The notes under the pieces were generated by a model, which was given only the letters and a program-made list of their open reading frames with translations, was not told the origin of the DNA and did no database searches. A stretch of DNA of 64,000 bases from Pacificibacter maritimus (GTDB taxonomy: Bacteria; Pseudomonadota; Alphaproteobacteria; Rhodobacterales; Rhodobacteraceae): positions 1,318,031 through 1,382,030 of the forward strand of contig NZ_RKQK01000001.1 of the NCBI RefSeq assembly GCF_003814915.1, written 5' to 3'. The position numbers and the translations under genes were made by a program. Shown in pieces: positions 62,919-64,000 of this stretch (position 1 is the stretch's first letter; every line of letters starts with the position of its first letter).

Positions 62919-64000
62919 CTAAAACGCCTGACCATCGTCCAAGCCGCGCTCTAGCTCTTCTCCTTCGGCGCGCGCATCGTCAGATAAATCTTGGCGCTTC
63001 AAGAAGCCCTTGAGAGCCGCAGACAAACGATTCAAGCGGTTCTCTTTGCGGACCAAGCGCTCTTGGCACCACAGCAAGCGCCGGGCCAAACGGAACAGGC
63101 GTTTGCGAATGCCTGCTGGTGCGGCAAGAACAGGGCTGGCATCTTTCATTTGGATTTTACCAGCATCATTTTGTTGAAGAGTTCCTTGCTCCAATTCTTC
63201 CGCAACGGCCTCAATTGCAACGAGGCTGGCCTTGGCGTCCTCCATCTTTTCGCGGGCACTTACCTCGTGCTCCTGGACTTCGGCTTCGCGGTTTTTGAGC
63301 GCATGCCGTGCTTTTTCAAGCTTAGTCATCATATCAAGCTGCCGGCGCTGGATTTCAGACTGCTCTGCCTCTTTCTTGGCCAAACGCCCCTCGTATGTTT
63401 TCAGCCGCTTCGCTTCCTTCTCATTGAGCTTGCCCTTGTCATACAGCCTTTGAAGGTGACCTTGGGTTTTCGTCATTGATGCATCCAGTTGGCGCTTTTC
63501 CTCTTCGAGCTTTTTCAAGTCTCCTTGTCGCGCGGCGATCTCATCCGGCAAATCTTTGTGCAGCTTCTTGACGGACCTGTTGAGCGTTTCAGCATAGTCA
63601 GCACCCACCTCGATCCGGTGGAATTTCTTATGCCCGCGCTCAATTCCCGGGCAGCGCTGTCCCAAAACATCAGCGGTCATGTCTTGAAGTTCAGACATGA
63701 CCTGGAATGTCGCAACCTTACTGACCGGCACGCCATCATCATTATAGGCACGAAGCTCAAAATGGGCGTGTAAGCTGGTTTCATCCAAATGCACGACCAT
63801 TGCTTCAATACGCGTGCCGAGCTTCTTCGCGATCTGTGACACCAACTCTTGTAACGCGGCATCTTGCTCCTCAGACGACAGCGTAGCGAACAAGTCTGCC
63901 GCCTTATGACCAAAGGTTGCAATGCCAGCCGTCACAACTGCAGCATCCGATTTCATCGCCCTCTGTGCCCCATTGGAGCGACGCAACCTTTCGATTTCTT
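62919..64000 (-). CDS. MobV/Pre-type relaxase (5' partial)
   Basis: The frame is open to the right edge, so the N-terminus is outside the window. About 360 residues are visible. The HUH-type motif VVHLDETSLHAHFEL marks a MobV/Pre relaxase, followed by a long charged coiled coil (KKLEEEKRQLDASM, RLAKKEAEQSEIQRR). It is a different protein from the relaxase at 42778-44280. It indicates a second mobilisable element beginning at this edge. Confidence 0.75.
   Translation of the reverse strand, partial: EIERLRRSNGAQRAMKSDAAVVTAGIATFGHKAADLFATLSSEEQDAALQELVSQIAKKLGTRIEAMVVHLDETSLHAHFELRAYNDDGVPVSKVATFQVMSELQDMTADVLGQRCPGIERGHKKFHRIEVGADYAETLNRSVKKLHKDLPDEIAARQGDLKKLEEEKRQLDASMTKTQGHLQRLYDKGKLNEKEAKRLKTYEGRLAKKEAEQSEIQRRQLDMMTKLEKARHALKNREAEVQEHEVSAREKMEDAKASLVAIEAVAEELEQGTLQQNDAGKIQMKDASPVLAAPAGIRKRLFRLARRLLWCQERLVRKENRLNRLSAALKGFLKRQDLSDDARAEGEELERGLDDGQAF

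Overview
The window looks like chromosome or plasmid sequence of a Rhodobacterales (Roseobacter-group) alphaproteobacterium. The basis is gene content: a ChvE/GguAB-type sugar transporter beside an oxidative L-arabinose pathway, four sets of TRAP transporter genes (one only a fragment) and one tripartite tricarboxylate transporter, and decayed insertion sequences of types common in that group. The assignment is inference; there is no rRNA or tRNA to confirm it.

Region 1 (1-9.8 kb, + strand) is a near-complete L-arabinose uptake and Weimberg-type oxidation operon: periplasmic sugar-binding protein (cut by the window edge), ATPase, permease, arabonate dehydratase, aldose 1-dehydrogenase, 2-keto-3-deoxyarabonate dehydratase and 2-oxoglutarate semialdehyde dehydrogenase. 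A metallo-beta-lactamase-fold hydrolase follows and could supply the missing lactonase step. Region 2 (9.8-26.4 kb) carries aromatic-acid genes: a divergent cluster around a LysR regulator (extradiol dioxygenase, Rieske protein, cyclase and fused TRAP permease on one side; FAD hydroxylase, alpha/beta hydrolase, GST-type isomerase and FAH-type hydrolase on the other), then a TRAP transporter with a CYP199-like P450, its ferredoxin and a MarR regulator. Region 3 (26.7-38.7 kb) holds a LysR-TctCBA-aldolase unit and a LysR-monooxygenase-dipeptidase unit divergent from a third TRAP system.

Region 4 (38.7-45.9 kb) is an accessory island: IS3-family and serine-recombinase remnants, an RloC-like zinc-hook ATPase with a candidate nuclease triad, a MobV-type relaxase, a dense run of at least nine different stem-loops upstream of the relaxase, and a tyrosine integrase killed by an in-frame stop. 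Region 5 (45.9-53.5 kb) is a five-gene Dpp/Opp-type ABC transporter plus an HSL-type esterase, divergent from a LacI regulator with a clear palindromic operator.

Region 6 (53.5-64 kb) is a second mobile patchwork. Two same-orientation copies of one IS3-family element (one internally deleted, one full length but with a nonsense codon in orfA) bracket an esterase/IclR pair, an IS481-family element and a large helicase IV-like protein with an inserted nuclease-like domain and C-terminal zinc ribbons. The left IS copy abuts a dctM stub. A second MobV relaxase runs off the right edge. The least explained features are the stem-loop array at 44.5-44.9 kb, the ring-cleavage gene set at 12-21 kb and the two ATPase/nuclease candidates in the mobile regions.
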